Below are positions 4,884 through 5,029 of a stretch of 5,029 bases of DNA, in pieces. Below the pieces are notes generated by a model. That model made no database searches. It was not told where the DNA came from and saw only the letters and a list, made by a program, of their open reading frames with translations. The DNA lies in contig JBARNX010000042.1 in assembly GCA_049641805.1 (NCBI GenBank), positions 1 to 5,029 of the forward strand. The letters are read 5' to 3'. Within the stretch, counting starts at the first letter, position 1; every line of letters starts with the position of its first letter. This DNA comes from UBA5738 sp049641805. GTDB taxonomy: Bacteria > Patescibacteriota > Minisyncoccia > Minisyncoccales > UBA5738. The position numbers and the translations under genes are program-made.

Positions 4884-4951
4884 TGACTATGATTTTTATC
4901 AAACTAAAACATATCTTGACTTATATTTTGGTTTAACTGCACCTAACAATG

Positions 4952-5029
4952 CTAAATTACAAAATCAAAATAGTTTTTCGGATTAATGGTTTCCAGCGAC
5001 GCTTCCGAATAAGTTTTGAGCCATTCGTT
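4952..5029 (-). CDS. C-terminal end of an unidentified protein (partial)
   Basis: A minus-strand frame enters from the right edge and ends at TAG 4952-4954, giving the last 25 residues (starting NEWLKTYSEA, ending NYFDFVI). The composition is normal for a soluble protein, unlike the two other minus-strand frames here, one very basic and one very short. Nothing in the fragment identifies a family. It converges on yebC and would use the terminator at 4839-4865. Confidence 0.55.
   Translation of the reverse strand, partial: NEWLKTYSEASLETINPKNYFDFVI

Noticed and set aside
1..5029. tRNA or rRNA genes
   Set aside because: No cloverleaf with TTCGANNC-type arms and no rRNA signature was seen on either strand.

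Overview
The window looks like a piece of a bacterial chromosome with compact housekeeping genes. Coding DNA has middling GC and the gaps are AT-rich. Few start codons have a good Shine-Dalgarno sequence, but several -35/-10 boxes are close to sigma-70 consensus. Three features fit a member of the Candidate Phyla Radiation (Patescibacteria, Parcubacteria-like): short tandem AT-rich repeats in gaps, a multi-helix sensor-like N-terminus, and compact versions of common genes. No ribosomal RNA, tRNA or marker gene is present to prove this, so the assignment is an inference.

Left part (1-2156, minus strand, read right to left): tsaE (ATPase of tRNA t6A synthesis), then a stand-alone 5'-3' exonuclease of the DNA polymerase I N-domain type, then the first 177 residues of a multi-pass membrane protein resembling 7TM histidine-kinase sensor domains. 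A 40-bp near-perfect palindrome lies between tsaE and the exonuclease gene, which seems to have its own promoter.

Divergent gap (2157-2351): it separates tsaE from a type IV pilus assembly ATPase (pilB/gspE family) on the plus strand. It holds a 50-bp perfect palindrome built from four copies of GTTGAAAT, a fifth copy in a 13-bp tandem repeat, and a possible pilB promoter.

Right part (2352-5029): the pilus ATPase is unusually short because it lacks the usual first N-terminal domain. It is followed by a 395-bp gap with a striking minus-strand unit. This unit has a perfect consensus promoter (TTGACA, 17 nt, TATAAT), a transcript of about 134 nt whose two ends can pair over 23 bp, an internal 22-codon ORF with a GGAG ribosome-binding site, and a T-run ending. 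This is the strongest candidate for something undescribed. Next comes yebC (YebC/PmpR/TACO1 family) on the plus strand, with a long AT-rich leader full of hairpins and a strong terminator. The window closes with the last 25 codons of an unrecognised minus-strand gene that converges on yebC and may share its terminator.

The genes do not form one pathway. They are a DNA repair/replication nuclease, a tRNA modification factor, a translation-related factor and a pilus motor, each apparently transcribed in its own short unit.
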